The notes under the pieces: model-generated
The model's database searches: none
Told to the model about the DNA's origin: nothing
Seen by the model: only the letters and a program-made list of their open reading frames with translations
Shown: positions 63,869 through 64,000 of the stretch, in pieces
Numbering within the stretch: position 1 is the first letter of the stretch
Layout: each line of letters opens with the position of its first letter
Translations under genes and position numbers: made by a program
NCBI GenBank assembly: GCA_963920765.1
Contig: OY987242.1
Coordinates: 34,868,002-34,932,001 of the forward strand
From: Ulota crispa
Lineage: Eukaryota; Streptophyta; Bryopsida; Orthotrichales; Orthotrichaceae
Length of the DNA: 64,000 nucleotides
Direction: 5' to 3'

Positions 63869-64000
63869 GTGAGTTTCAGCTCTCGTTTTGTGATGAGAAT
63901 ATATCTGAAAGCTAACTAAGTACTACATGCTGTTTTGGCTTGTTACGGTGTAGAAGTAGCGGATGTTTAGTCTTTTGTGTGACTTTTGAAATTTGACTTA

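Overview
This is a stretch of land-plant nuclear DNA. The genes have many short GT-AG introns and encode plant proteins: a strigolactone-type D27 isomerase, a fused plastid aspartate kinase/homoserine dehydrogenase, an organellar PPR protein and the spliceosome protein PRL1. The DNA between genes is AT-rich and crowded with small inverted-repeat (MITE-like) elements. The species cannot be fixed from sequence alone. The compact introns and MITE load, with an old Tc1-type transposase, would suit a bryophyte or other seed-free plant, but that is inference. I see no bacterial, plastid or mitochondrial DNA, no tRNA or rRNA gene, and no intact autonomous transposon.

Seven host genes are supported. 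From left to right they are mL54 mitochondrial ribosomal protein (2735-3124, -), a PPR protein resembling Arabidopsis PPR287 (6647-9514, -), an AAMP/Sqt1-type WD40 protein (22943-27185, +), a D27-like carotenoid isomerase (31356-34829, -), bifunctional aspartokinase/homoserine dehydrogenase (38028-43936 plus an uncertain transit-peptide exon near 44889-45065, -), SWC5/CFDP1, a BCNT-domain subunit of SWR1 (47907-49909, -), and PRL1/PLRG1, cut by the right edge (from about 60641, +). Splice sites were read by hand and reading phase was carried through every junction. It closes exactly for PPR (516 aa), AAMP (418 aa), D27 (267 aa) and the AK-HSDH core (about 866 aa). Three 5' or internal joins remain open: the AK-HSDH N-terminus, SWC5 exon 3 to 4, and the PRL1 start codon. 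The genes are unrelated housekeeping or metabolic genes, not an operon-like cluster.

The rest is mostly non-autonomous DNA transposons. One large group has termini like TTAACCCCTAAAGG and is usually bounded by TTAA, as in piggyBac. A second is a foldback family with GGGMATTGATATGTGTACC ends and 9-bp target duplications, as in Mutator elements; one insertion can be checked against an empty paralogous site inside this window. There are two hAT-like foldbacks with exact 8-bp duplications (one in D27 intron 1), a Stowaway element, a possible Harbinger element and a decayed Tc1-like transposase. Several are nested, up to three deep at 58352-60121.

The most unusual single structure lies upstream of the AAMP gene. 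It is a 0.4-kb foldback whose right arm carries a 17-copy 27-bp minisatellite that is free of stops in four reading frames, while the left arm carries only one copy of the unit. I did not find a new protein-coding system. The novelty here is in the repeat biology.
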